Source: CAVOBC01 sp963693635
GTDB taxonomy: Bacteria; Pseudomonadota; Gammaproteobacteria; Pseudomonadales; Azotimanducaceae
Direction: 5' to 3'
DNA: 5,527 bases
NCBI GenBank assembly: GCA_963693635.1
Contig: CAVOBC010000324.1
Location: 1 to 5,527 of the forward strand
Under the pieces are notes generated by a model. It ran no database searches. It was not told the origin of the DNA and saw only the letters and a list, made by a program, of their open reading frames with translations. Position numbers and translations under genes: made by a program. Shown here one piece after another: positions 1 through 5,527 of the stretch. Position 1 is the first letter of the stretch. Every line of letters begins with the position of its first letter.

Positions 1-261
1 GAAATTTGTAGCCCGCAAAATCCTGCCGAAACGCGATAAACGCTGGTCATCAGGTAGCAGTTTGTCTTCAGCATCGACTAACTCACTCATGGTCCGGAAC
101 TTGTAGATCCAAAAGACCTTGCCGGCGAGTCCCGGTCTCGGCTGCGTGAACATGATCGGACTACCGATGGCGATGCGCACAAGAACGGCTGTAACAATGA
201 TCAGAGGCGCGAACAGCACTAACACAAGCAGCGACAAGCCAACATCCAACGTTCGTTTCAC
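1..261 (-). CDS. Monotopic phosphoglycosyl transferase (bacterial sugar transferase, PglC/WcaJ type), N-terminal part only
   Basis: Enzymes of this family move a sugar-1-phosphate from a UDP-sugar to undecaprenyl phosphate at the inner face of the cytoplasmic membrane, the first committed step of many O-antigen, capsule and exopolysaccharide pathways. I translated 87 codons from a GTG at 259-261. Residues 2-6 give the usual KRxxD opening. Residues 7-32 are a hydrophobic re-entrant helix broken by Pro19 (Ala-Pro where PglC has Ser-Pro). Then come FTQPRPG (38-44) and YKFRTM (53-58), both family hallmarks. The window ends at ...RATNF, just before the position where relatives carry the catalytic Asp-Glu pair, so activity cannot be judged. 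The GTG shares 4 nt with the stop of the upstream glycosyltransferase gene, which suggests translational coupling. No clear Shine-Dalgarno is visible. The family call is secure; sugar specificity (GalNAc, diNAcBac, Glc or other) cannot be read from this part. Confidence 0.88.
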   Translation of the reverse strand, partial: MKRTLDVGLSLLVLVLFAPLIIVTAVLVRIAIGSPIMFTQPRPGLAGKVFWIYKFRTMSELVDAEDKLLPDDQRLSRFGRILRATNF

Positions 262-818
262 GCCTGGATCACGTCTTCGAGCACATCGACCAGTTGGTTT
301 GCCAATTCGTCTCGCGGGAACCGAGACTCGGCTAACATCCTGGCCCGCCCCCCCATGGACGAAAGTCGAGCCCGATCATCCGCCGCTTGCTCCAATGCAT
401 CTGCGAACGCCTCGGGGGATTCAGGCGGTATGGGAAAGCCGCACTCGCTCTCTTTAATCAGGCCAGCAATCCACCCCGGATAGTTGGTCAAAACGGGTAG
501 CCCCGCAGCGAGGTAGTCGAAAAACTTGTTCGGCGATGTCCCATAGTAGAAAGCCTCAACGTTGGCCAGAATCTGCATACCAACGTCAGCACCCGCCATC
601 GCCAAGGCAAGATCGCCCTTTTTCATCGGGTCGTGAAAGATCACGTTGTCAAGATTCTCGCGCTGACACCGCAGCATCAACTCTTGCTTCTCTCGCCCGC
701 TCCCGACGAGCACCAGCTTTATGTCGCAGCGAGATCTCGCCTTCAAAACTGCCGCCCCATCGAGTACCGCATCAAGATGATTGGCGATGCCATGTGTTCC
801 CGCATAAAGTGCGACCAA
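258..818 (-). CDS. GT4-family glycosyltransferase, C-terminal (nucleotide-sugar binding) half; 5'-truncated
   Basis: This is the C-terminal GT-B lobe of a family 4 (WbuB-like) glycosyltransferase, which would add a sugar from a nucleotide donor to a lipid-linked glycan in the cytoplasm. The open frame gives 186 residues, against roughly 390-420 for full relatives. It begins at the LYAGTHGIANHLD segment (residues 4-16), which in intact proteins opens the second lobe. LVLVGSG (35-41) and the donor site around EAFYYGTSPNKFFDYLAAG (88-106) follow; the second Glu of the classical EX7E motif is replaced by Asp101, as far as I know usual in this subfamily. The first possible start is a TTG at 816-818; in frame upstream there is a TGA at about 859-861. 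No N-terminal acceptor-binding lobe is found in any frame between here and the tRNA gene at 1027. It is therefore probably a remnant rather than a working enzyme, although the C-terminal half is uninterrupted and its end overlaps the next gene normally. Confidence 0.8.
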   Translation of the reverse strand: MVALYAGTHGIANHLDAVLDGAAVLKARSRCDIKLVLVGSGREKQELMLRCQRENLDNVIFHDPMKKGDLALAMAGADVGMQILANVEAFYYGTSPNKFFDYLAAGLPVLTNYPGWIAGLIKESECGFPIPPESPEAFADALEQAADDRARLSSMGGRARMLAESRFPRDELANQLVDVLEDVIQA

Positions 819-1026
819 ACCGATCCATAAGCGAGGGACGTTCTGGTCCTTCCCCGACGACCGTCATCGTGCTCCCTGGATGCTCTGTTTCGAATGGGGA
901 CGGCGGGAGCGGGCCACTGCACGTGAATCGGGATGCCAACCAGATGTAAATGCCGCACTGCCGGCGGGCTACGCGTGAGGCGCACGCCGATTGATTCATT
1001 CTTGTACCCGGAACACCTGCCTGAAT
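819..1026. other. Junction region between tRNA-Pro and the truncated glycosyltransferase
   Basis: These 208 bases lie between the 3' end of the tRNA gene and the first usable codon of the glycosyltransferase fragment. I read the minus strand in three frames. The frame continuous with the fragment closes at a TGA near 859-861, and the other two show no GT4 N-terminal motifs. Two short GC hairpins occur on the minus strand (GCGTG/CACGC and GCCG/CGGC, the latter at 952-965 followed by ATTT). They are too short to call a tRNA terminator with confidence. I see no integrase, insertion-sequence end or repeat of the tRNA 3' end. Confidence 0.4.
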
Positions 1027-1103
1027 TGGTCGGGACGAGAGGATTTGAACCTCTGACCACCACACCCCCAGTGTGGTGCGCTACCAGACTGCGCTACGCC
1101 CCG
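1027..1103 (-). tRNA. tRNA-Pro with anticodon GGG
   Basis: The minus strand folds into a complete 77-nt cloverleaf. The acceptor stem is CGGGGCG/CGTCCCG with one G-U pair. The D arm is GCGC/GCGC and contains AGTCTGGTA. The anticodon stem is CCACA/TGTGG with loop CTGGGGG, placing anticodon GGG at 1067-1069. The T arm is AGAGG-TTCAAAT-CCTCT. The CCA tail is encoded (ACCA, with discriminator A, at 1027-1030), as is usual in gammaproteobacteria. It reads CCC and, by wobble, CCU proline codons. It is on the same strand as pheT-ihfA-merR. A tRNA-Pro directly after merR is the arrangement known from several relatives; here an oppositely oriented gene separates them. Its 3' end faces the truncated glycosyltransferase, the side where tRNA-targeted integration normally occurs. 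Confidence 0.97.
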
Positions 1104-1148
1104 TGTCGTCACCTCGCCGTTGCGAACAGCGGGATGGCTGAGTGCCGC

Positions 1149-1177
1149 ATGTTACCAATTCATCCCGTTTTCATGAA
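1149..1177 (-). promoter_or_regulatory. Candidate sigma70 promoter for tRNA-Pro
   Basis: On the minus strand TTCATG (1172-1177) and TAACAT (1149-1154) are separated by exactly 17 nt, and the bases after the -10 are GC-rich (GCGGCAC), as is common at stringently controlled stable-RNA promoters. The transcript would start about 40 nt before the mature tRNA. The -35 matches the consensus at only 3 of 6 positions and the -10 at 4 of 6, so the assignment rests mainly on spacing and position. Confidence 0.35.
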
Positions 1178-1224
1178 GGCATTTCAGGCCCTAAGAACAC
1201 CTTCCCAAAGGCGGCACAGGTTTC

Positions 1225-1233
1225 TGCTACGAT
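1225..1233 (+). promoter_or_regulatory. Candidate extended -10 promoter element upstream of the epimerase gene
   Basis: TGCTACGAT reads as an extended -10 (TGn followed by TACGAT, 4 of 6 to consensus). No good -35 lies 16-18 nt upstream, which an extended -10 can tolerate. Transcription would start near 1240, upstream of both likely epimerase starts (ATG 1268, TTG 1319). This is a guess from pattern and position. Confidence 0.25.
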
Positions 1234-1318
1234 GCCGGCCCCTTTTGAAGCGGCAAGCGATTCGTTCATGTCAATCGGCACACCCACCGCATGTAGCCCC
1301 AGAGCCGGACGCAACCCA

Positions 1319-2332
1319 TTGAAAATTCTCGTCACCGGCGCCGCCGGCTTCATCGGCTTTCACACATCACGTGCTTTGCTCTCTCGTGGCGACGAGGTTG
1401 TCGGCATCGACAACATCAACGACTACTACGAGATCTCGCTCAAGCACGCCCGGCTCGATTTGCTGACAACCGAGCCCGGATTTACGTTTCAAAAACTCGA
1501 TCTCGCTGACCGTCACGGTATTGAAGCGTTGTTCAAGGATCACGGCTTTGATCGCGTGGTGAATCTTGCCGCACAAGCCGGGGTGCGCTATGGCGCCATC
1601 AATCCGTACGCTTACATCGACAGCAACATCAGCGGGTTCTTACACATCCTGGAGGGGTGTCGACACAATGGCGTCGAACACCTGGTGTACGCATCCTCCA
1701 GTTCTGTATACGGCGCTAATGAGTCATTGCCATTCTCCGTCAGCGACAATGTCGACCATCCGCTGTCACTGTATGCGGCGTCCAAGAAAGCCAACGAACT
1801 GATGGCCCACTCGTACAGCCACCTGTATGACCTGCCGACGACCGGGCTGCGCTTTTTCACCGTCTACGGACCCTGGGGGCGCCCCGACATGGCGCTCTTC
1901 CTGTTCACCAAAGCGATCCTGAACGACGAGCCTATCAACGTCTTCAACAACGGTAACCACAAGCGCGACTTCACCTATATCGACGACATCGTCGAAGGCG
2001 TCATTCGCACCCTCGACAAAGTCGCTGCACCGAACCCGGATTGGCGTGGCACCGAGCCCGACCCGGGAACCAGCCGAGAGCCGTGGCGCGTGTACAACAT
2101 CGGCAACAGCGCGCCAGTCAACCTGTCTGACTACATCGCGACCATCGAGAAATGTCTGGGCAAGACCGCCAGAAAGAATCTTTTGCCGCTCCAGCCTGGC
2201 GATGTGCCCGACACGTTCGCCGATGTGCAGGTCTTGCTGGATGACGTGGGCTACAAACCCACAACAACCATCGAAACGGGTATCGAACGATTCATCGAGT
2301 GGTATTTGGACTTTTATCAGGTCTCGCGATAA
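1319..2332 (+). CDS. NAD-dependent nucleotide-sugar epimerase, probably UDP-glucuronate 4-epimerase
   Basis: An extended short-chain dehydrogenase/reductase that most likely interconverts UDP-glucuronate and UDP-galacturonate in the cytoplasm, supplying an acidic sugar for surface polysaccharide. From the TTG at 1319 it is 337 residues, the usual family length. Visible are the NAD-binding GAAGFIG (7-13), Asp31 at the end of strand 2 (NAD ribose), NLAAQAGVRYG (82-92, typical of UDP-GlcA epimerases), the SSSSVYG segment (127-132) and the catalytic YAASK (Tyr152, Lys156). RFFTVYGPWGRPDMA (178-192) and KRDFTYIDDIVEG (215-227) follow. The frame is open back to an ATG at 1142, but that extension has no family similarity and would cover the tRNA promoter region. 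ATG 1268 (354 residues) is the other reasonable start. Neither has a strong Shine-Dalgarno. The gene diverges from tRNA-Pro and converges on merR. Close alternatives are other UDP-hexose or GDP-sugar epimerases. Confidence 0.88.
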   Translation: MKILVTGAAGFIGFHTSRALLSRGDEVVGIDNINDYYEISLKHARLDLLTTEPGFTFQKLDLADRHGIEALFKDHGFDRVVNLAAQAGVRYGAINPYAYIDSNISGFLHILEGCRHNGVEHLVYASSSSVYGANESLPFSVSDNVDHPLSLYAASKKANELMAHSYSHLYDLPTTGLRFFTVYGPWGRPDMALFLFTKAILNDEPINVFNNGNHKRDFTYIDDIVEGVIRTLDKVAAPNPDWRGTEPDPGTSREPWRVYNIGNSAPVNLSDYIATIEKCLGKTARKNLLPLQPGDVPDTFADVQVLLDDVGYKPTTTIETGIERFIEWYLDFYQVSR

Positions 2333-2376
2333 TCAATCGGGACCGACCAGGGGCTCGTTGACGGCCATCGACCCGG

Positions 2377-2439
2377 TTCAACTGACGGTCAATTGAAAGT
2401 CACGGAAAGAGTTCAATTGATAGATCCATTGAGAGATCT
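2377..2439. repeat. Cluster of short palindromic repeats in the convergent intergenic region
   Basis: Between the epimerase and merR stops lie two copies of the palindrome TCAATTGA (2389-2396 and 2413-2420). Together they make a perfect 9-bp inverted repeat, TCAATTGAA (2389-2397) with TTCAATTGA (2412-2420), around a 14-nt loop. A third related half, TTCAACTGAC (2377-2386), pairs with GTCAATTGAA (2388-2397) with one mismatch. A separate small inverted repeat AGATC/GATCT spans 2422-2439. The stems are AT-rich and not followed by a T tract, so this is not a standard intrinsic terminator. It could be a bidirectional stop, a protein-binding site, or chance. The rest of 2333-2495 shows no gene. Confidence 0.4.
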
Positions 2440-2495
2440 GGAGACTTGAACAGCGAAGAGTCAACCAGGGCGCGAATCGACGGGTTAGACCAGGC

Positions 2496-2855
2496 TCAAT
2501 TCGCCCGCAGCACCTCGAGCACTTCTTCGAGTTCAACAATCATCTGGTGAATGAGTTGCTTGTACTGGGTGTTGTCTTCTTTCTGGTCTTCGCCCGAGAG
2601 ACGCTGCCGGGCACCGCCAATCGTGAATCCCTGATCGTAGAGCAACGAGCGGATTTGCCGGATCATCAGGACATCCTGGCGCTGGTAGTAGCGGCGATTT
2701 CCTCGCCGTTTGACCGGCTTCAACTGGGGAAATTCCTGTTCCCAGTAACGCAACACGTGCGGCTTCACCGAACAGAGTCCAGAGACCTCGCCTATCGTGA
2801 AGTAACGCTTGCCCGGTATCGGCGGCAGTTCAGCGTTATTGTCTGGGTCCAGCAT
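2496..2855 (-). CDS. Small MerR-family transcriptional regulator found downstream of ihfA
   Basis: A 119-residue DNA-binding protein of the MerR superfamily. The winged helix-turn-helix occupies about residues 17-87: YFTIGEVSGLCSVKPHVLRYWEQEFP contains the recognition helix and the conserved LRYWE, followed by the wing with KRRGNRRYY (49-57) and the second helix pair. Residues 95-119 are a short helix suited to antiparallel dimerisation. No C-terminal effector domain or metal-binding cysteine pair is present; the single Cys28 lies in the HTH. This matches the small MerR-like protein commonly encoded after pheT-ihfA in proteobacteria, whose target and signal I do not know. Its ATG lies inside the end of ihfA (20-nt overlap, different frame), with a weak GAG four bases before the start. 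It is therefore probably co-transcribed with ihfA and translationally coupled to it. Confidence 0.92.
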   Translation of the reverse strand: MLDPDNNAELPPIPGKRYFTIGEVSGLCSVKPHVLRYWEQEFPQLKPVKRRGNRRYYQRQDVLMIRQIRSLLYDQGFTIGGARQRLSGEDQKEDNTQYKQLIHQMIVELEEVLEVLRAN

Positions 2856-3138
2856 ACGACTCGATTCGGGCTTTCAGTTTTTGGCCGGGGCGAAAGGTCA
2901 CCACTCGCCGCGCAGTTATCGGTATCTCTTCACCCGTCTTGGGATTTCGTCCGGGGCGCTGGCTCTTGTCGCGAAGATCGAAGTTGCCAAAGCCAGACAG
3001 CTTGACCTGTTCATTACTTTCCAGCGACGCACGCACTTCCTCGAAGAAGAGCTCAACAACTTCCTTGCCTTCTCGTTTATTGAGACCCAGCTCCTCAAAC
3101 AGCTTCTCAGCCATCTCAGCTTTGGTCAGCGCACCCAT
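2836..3138 (-). CDS. ihfA: Integration host factor, alpha subunit
   Basis: The alpha chain of the IHF heterodimer, a nucleoid protein that bends DNA sharply at specific sites and assists recombination, replication and sigma54-dependent transcription. The 100 residues match the usual length of about 99-100. LTKAEMAEKLFEELGLNKREGKEVVELFFEEVRASL forms the helical dimer body. VKLSGFGNFDLRDKSQRPGRNPKTGEEIPI carries the beta arm, with the RPGRNPKTGE tip bearing the DNA-intercalating proline. RRVVTFRPGQKLKARIE closes the DNA-binding face. RxGRNPKTGE and the C-terminal KLKARIES separate it from HU and fit IhfA. The ATG at 3136-3138 lies 2 nt after the pheT stop. The stop overlaps the merR start by 20 nt. 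Expression with pheST is the established arrangement in enterobacteria, where additional internal promoters also exist; none is obvious here. Confidence 0.97.
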   Translation of the reverse strand: MGALTKAEMAEKLFEELGLNKREGKEVVELFFEEVRASLESNEQVKLSGFGNFDLRDKSQRPGRNPKTGEEIPITARRVVTFRPGQKLKARIESYAGPRQ

Positions 3139-3140
3139 TC

Positions 3141-5527
3141 CTAAATCCTCAGGCTAGCTCCAAACTCCCGGGTGAGCAATCCGACAACGGCGTCAACACA
3201 GTCGTTGATTTCATCAAGGGTAAGAGTGCGGGATGCATGCTGGAAGGTCAAGCCCAGCGCCAAACTTTTCCTTGTAGGATCAATACCTTTACCCTGATAT
3301 ACGTCAAACAACTTTAGGTTTGTCAAGAGGCCCCCAGCAGCGCTTTGCACCGCCCTCGTGAGTTCATCAGCAGACACATCGAGCGGCACGATCAGGGCGA
3401 TGTCGCGTCGAATCTCGGGCTGTCTGGACAGGACCGACGCAGCAGGAATGCGCCGTTCACAGAGCCGGGTCAGATTGAGCTCAAAGAGGTAAATGTCCCC
3501 GCCGACGTCGAAATCGGCGATCAGTGCCGGGTGCAGTTGCCCTATCACCCCCATCTCCTCACCGTCGCGACTAACAAAGGCGGTCTGCCCCGGGTGCAGT
3601 GCCGGGTGGTCGCCGCGCCCAAAGCTGAAGGACGCGGCGTCGCCAGTGAGGGCGAACAAACTCTCAAGGTCGCCTTTCACATCAAAGAAATCGAGGGGCT
3701 TGCCGTCGTTAGCCCAGCCTTCTGACTGGCGAGAACCTGCGACGATGCCCGAAATTATCTTCTCCTGACGCACTTCATCGAGTTTCAGGTCCTGCTGATT
3801 CGGCGGTCGCAGAAAGCGCAGTCCAGTCTCAAACAGCCGAACTCGCGAGTGTTGGCGGTTCAGATTGTGCATGAGCGCGCGCACCAATCCGGGCCACTGG
3901 CTCGTGCGCATAAACGCAAGGTCTGCCGACAACGGATTGGATAAACCGATCGGCTCGTTCTCCGGGTCCATTTTCGCCTGCATGTCTGCATCGACGAAGC
4001 TATAGGTGATGACCTCCTGGTATGCCCGGGACACCATGTGGACCTTGATCCGATCAAGGTCCAGCACCCCTTCAGGCATCTCGGCCATGGCCAGCGCCGT
4101 CCGTGGCACGCTAACGGGCAGATTGTTGTACCCAAACACGCGCGCGATCTCTTCGACCAGATCTTCCTCGATGCTGACGTCAAACCGGTGTGACGGCACA
4201 GTCACGCGCCATGCGTCTGCGCCCGCCGCCGCGACGTCAAAGCCAAGCCGGCAGAGCATCGATTCAATCGCCGGGTCGTCAACCGCTATACCGAGCATGC
4301 GCGCAACCCGATCGCTGCGCAGCGTGACTTCGGGGACCGCCGGCAGCGCTTGCGCGGCCACCGTCTCGGCCACCGGGCCCGGTTCGCCGCCCGTGATCTC
4401 AAGCAAAAGCGCCGTCGCCCGCTCGATCGCACCTGACTGCAGACGCCAGTCGACCCCCCGTTCAAAGCGGTGCGCAGCATCGGTTGCCATGCCGTAGTCG
4501 CGCGCTCTGCCAGCGATCGCGATCGGCGCGAAGAACGCGCTCTCAAGAAAAAGATCGACCGTCGCCTCGCCAATGCCAGATCCCGCACCACCCATGACGC
4601 CTGCCATCGCGACCGGACCACGCGCGTCGGTGATCAGCATGGTGTCTGGCAGCAGCTCGAGATCACTACCGTCGAGCAACGTGATCTGCTCACCCGGTGC
4701 CGACATACGAACCCGAATACCGTCGCTAAGCCGTGCAAGGTCAAACGCGTGCATGGGTTGGCCAAGTTCGAGCATCACGTAGTTGGTCACATCCACAACC
4801 GGATCGATGGACCGGACACCGGAGCGACGCAACCGCTCGATCATCCAAAGTGGTGTGGGGACATTAACGTTGACCCCGCGAATGACCCGACCGACGTACC
4901 TTGGGCACTCGGCCGGACAATCGACAAGAACGGGAAACACATCATCGATCGCCGGTGGAACTGGCTCTGGATGCGGAAAGTGGCTCGTCAGGTCATTCAG
5001 CGCCGCCGTCTCCCGCACGAGGCCAAGCATGCCGAGACAATCACTTCGATTCGGCGTCAGATCAACCTCGATAATCATGTCGTCAAGCCCGAGCGCGTCC
5101 CTGACCGACTCGCCAATGACTGCGTCTGCCGGCAGTTGCAGCAACCCCTCGTGGTTCTCTGAAATTCCCAGTTCGCGCTCTGAGCACAACATGCCGAACG
5201 ACTGCACACCGCGCAGTTTCGCCTTCTTGATCTTCATGTCGTCGAGTCGAGCGCCGACGGTCGCGAGCGGATATTTGCCGCCCGCTTCAACGTTCGGCGC
5301 ACCGCAGACGACCTGCACCGTCCCGGCACCGGTATTGACCTCGCAAACGCGCAGCTTGTCAGCATCCGGGTGGGCCTCAACCTGCAGAATCTCGGCAACA
5401 ATCACGCCCTCAAAGTTGCCCGCGACGGGTTCGAAGCCCTCGACCTCCAGTCCGGCCATCGTGAGCTGTTCCACCAGTTCTTCAGTCGTGAGCGCGGGGT
5501 CAACATACTCCCGCAGCCAGGCTTCAC
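3141..5527 (-). CDS. pheT: Phenylalanyl-tRNA synthetase beta subunit (missing only the first few residues at the window edge)
   Basis: The beta chain of the (alpha beta)2 enzyme that charges tRNA-Phe in the cytoplasm; PheS holds the active site, PheT binds the tRNA and edits mischarged tyrosine. The frame continues past a GTG at 5472-5474 to the window edge. The edge reads (S)EAWLREYVDPALTTEELVEQLTMAGLEVEG, so about four residues are absent. The 794 visible residues match the roughly 795 of E. coli PheT. In order: the N-terminal helix; an OB-fold tRNA-binding domain (about 37-145, with HPDADKLRVCEV and VVCGAPN); the B3/B4 editing region (about 210-370); the B5 domain (about 400-475, ending in HRFDVSIEEDLVEEIARVFGYNNLP); the catalytic-like core, including the LSNPLS and MRTS segments; and the FDX-ACB anticodon-binding domain (about 700-794, starting at QPEIRRDIALIVP). 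It is uninterrupted and appears functional. pheS should lie just beyond the right edge. ihfA starts 2 nt after the TAG stop. Confidence 0.98.
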   Translation of the reverse strand, partial: EAWLREYVDPALTTEELVEQLTMAGLEVEGFEPVAGNFEGVIVAEILQVEAHPDADKLRVCEVNTGAGTVQVVCGAPNVEAGGKYPLATVGARLDDMKIKKAKLRGVQSFGMLCSERELGISENHEGLLQLPADAVIGESVRDALGLDDMIIEVDLTPNRSDCLGMLGLVRETAALNDLTSHFPHPEPVPPAIDDVFPVLVDCPAECPRYVGRVIRGVNVNVPTPLWMIERLRRSGVRSIDPVVDVTNYVMLELGQPMHAFDLARLSDGIRVRMSAPGEQITLLDGSDLELLPDTMLITDARGPVAMAGVMGGAGSGIGEATVDLFLESAFFAPIAIAGRARDYGMATDAAHRFERGVDWRLQSGAIERATALLLEITGGEPGPVAETVAAQALPAVPEVTLRSDRVARMLGIAVDDPAIESMLCRLGFDVAAAGADAWRVTVPSHRFDVSIEEDLVEEIARVFGYNNLPVSVPRTALAMAEMPEGVLDLDRIKVHMVSRAYQEVITYSFVDADMQAKMDPENEPIGLSNPLSADLAFMRTSQWPGLVRALMHNLNRQHSRVRLFETGLRFLRPPNQQDLKLDEVRQEKIISGIVAGSRQSEGWANDGKPLDFFDVKGDLESLFALTGDAASFSFGRGDHPALHPGQTAFVSRDGEEMGVIGQLHPALIADFDVGGDIYLFELNLTRLCERRIPAASVLSRQPEIRRDIALIVPLDVSADELTRAVQSAAGGLLTNLKLFDVYQGKGIDPTRKSLALGLTFQHASRTLTLDEINDCVDAVVGLLTREFGASLRI
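3146..3151 (-). promoter_or_regulatory. Ribosome binding site of ihfA, inside the end of pheT
   Basis: TGAGGA on the minus strand lies 7 nt before the ihfA ATG and within the last sense codons of pheT. It supports the 3138 start and means that ribosomes finishing pheT pass directly over the ihfA initiation region, favouring coupled translation. Confidence 0.7.

Noticed and set aside
119..457. A 112-codon plus-strand open frame at the left end
   Set aside because: It is antisense to both the phosphoglycosyl transferase and glycosyltransferase genes, which have clear protein motifs.
952..965. GC hairpin followed by ATTT on the minus strand, considered as a tRNA-Pro terminator
   Set aside because: The stem is only 4 bp and the T run is three bases, too weak to call.
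743..1065. Two overlapping minus-strand open frames of about 100 codons ending near 743 and 772
   Set aside because: They begin inside the tRNA-Pro gene and run through the junction into the glycosyltransferase in other frames, with no recognisable domain, so they are chance frames.
2468..2506. Inverted repeat GGGCGCGAAT / ATTCGCCC overlapping the merR stop, considered as a terminator
   Set aside because: The stem needs a 2-nt bulge and a loop of about 21 nt, and there is no T tract on either strand afterwards.
2547..3144. Plus-strand open frames opposite merR and ihfA
   Set aside because: They are antisense shadows of well-identified conserved genes, without motifs or plausible ribosome sites.
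4470..5162. A 230-codon plus-strand open frame
   Set aside because: It lies wholly antisense to pheT, is rich in Arg, His and Asp as expected of a shadow frame in GC-rich DNA, and has no recognisable motif.

Overview
The window looks like a gammaproteobacterial chromosome of moderately high GC. The right half carries a core housekeeping block on the minus strand: pheT, then ihfA, then a small MerR-type regulator gene. The genes are packed almost without gaps (2 nt between pheT and ihfA, a 20-nt overlap between ihfA and merR). This order, with pheS expected just beyond the right edge, is a familiar proteobacterial arrangement. In several gammaproteobacteria a tRNA-Pro gene follows merR on the same strand.

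Here the tRNA-Pro(GGG) gene (1027-1103, minus) is present but lies about 1.4 kb beyond merR. A UDP-glucuronate 4-epimerase-type gene (about 1319-2332), read in the opposite direction, sits between them. It converges on merR and diverges from the tRNA gene. To the left of the tRNA, facing its 3' end, are two more polysaccharide genes on the minus strand: the C-terminal half of a GT4 glycosyltransferase (258-818), and the first 87 codons of a monotopic phosphoglycosyl transferase of the PglC/WcaJ type (1-261), which overlaps it by 4 nt and runs off the left edge.

Layout from left to right: 1-818, end of a surface-polysaccharide locus (the enzyme that loads the first sugar onto the lipid carrier, and a glycosyltransferase that has lost its N-terminal domain); 819-1026, a non-coding junction; 1027-1103, tRNA-Pro; 1104-1318, a divergent promoter region; 1319-2332, the nucleotide-sugar epimerase; 2333-2495, a convergent intergenic region with a small palindromic repeat cluster; 2496-5527, merR-ihfA-pheT.

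The epimerase, glycosyltransferase and phosphoglycosyl transferase fit one pathway: making a nucleotide sugar (probably UDP-galacturonate), priming undecaprenyl phosphate and extending the glycan. The likely story is that an exopolysaccharide or O-antigen locus settled around the ihfA/merR/tRNA-Pro site and was then rearranged, leaving the truncated glycosyltransferase. I see no CRISPR array, insertion sequence, integrase, toxin-antitoxin pair or recognisably new system. The points of interest are the disrupted synteny and the truncated gene at the tRNA junction.
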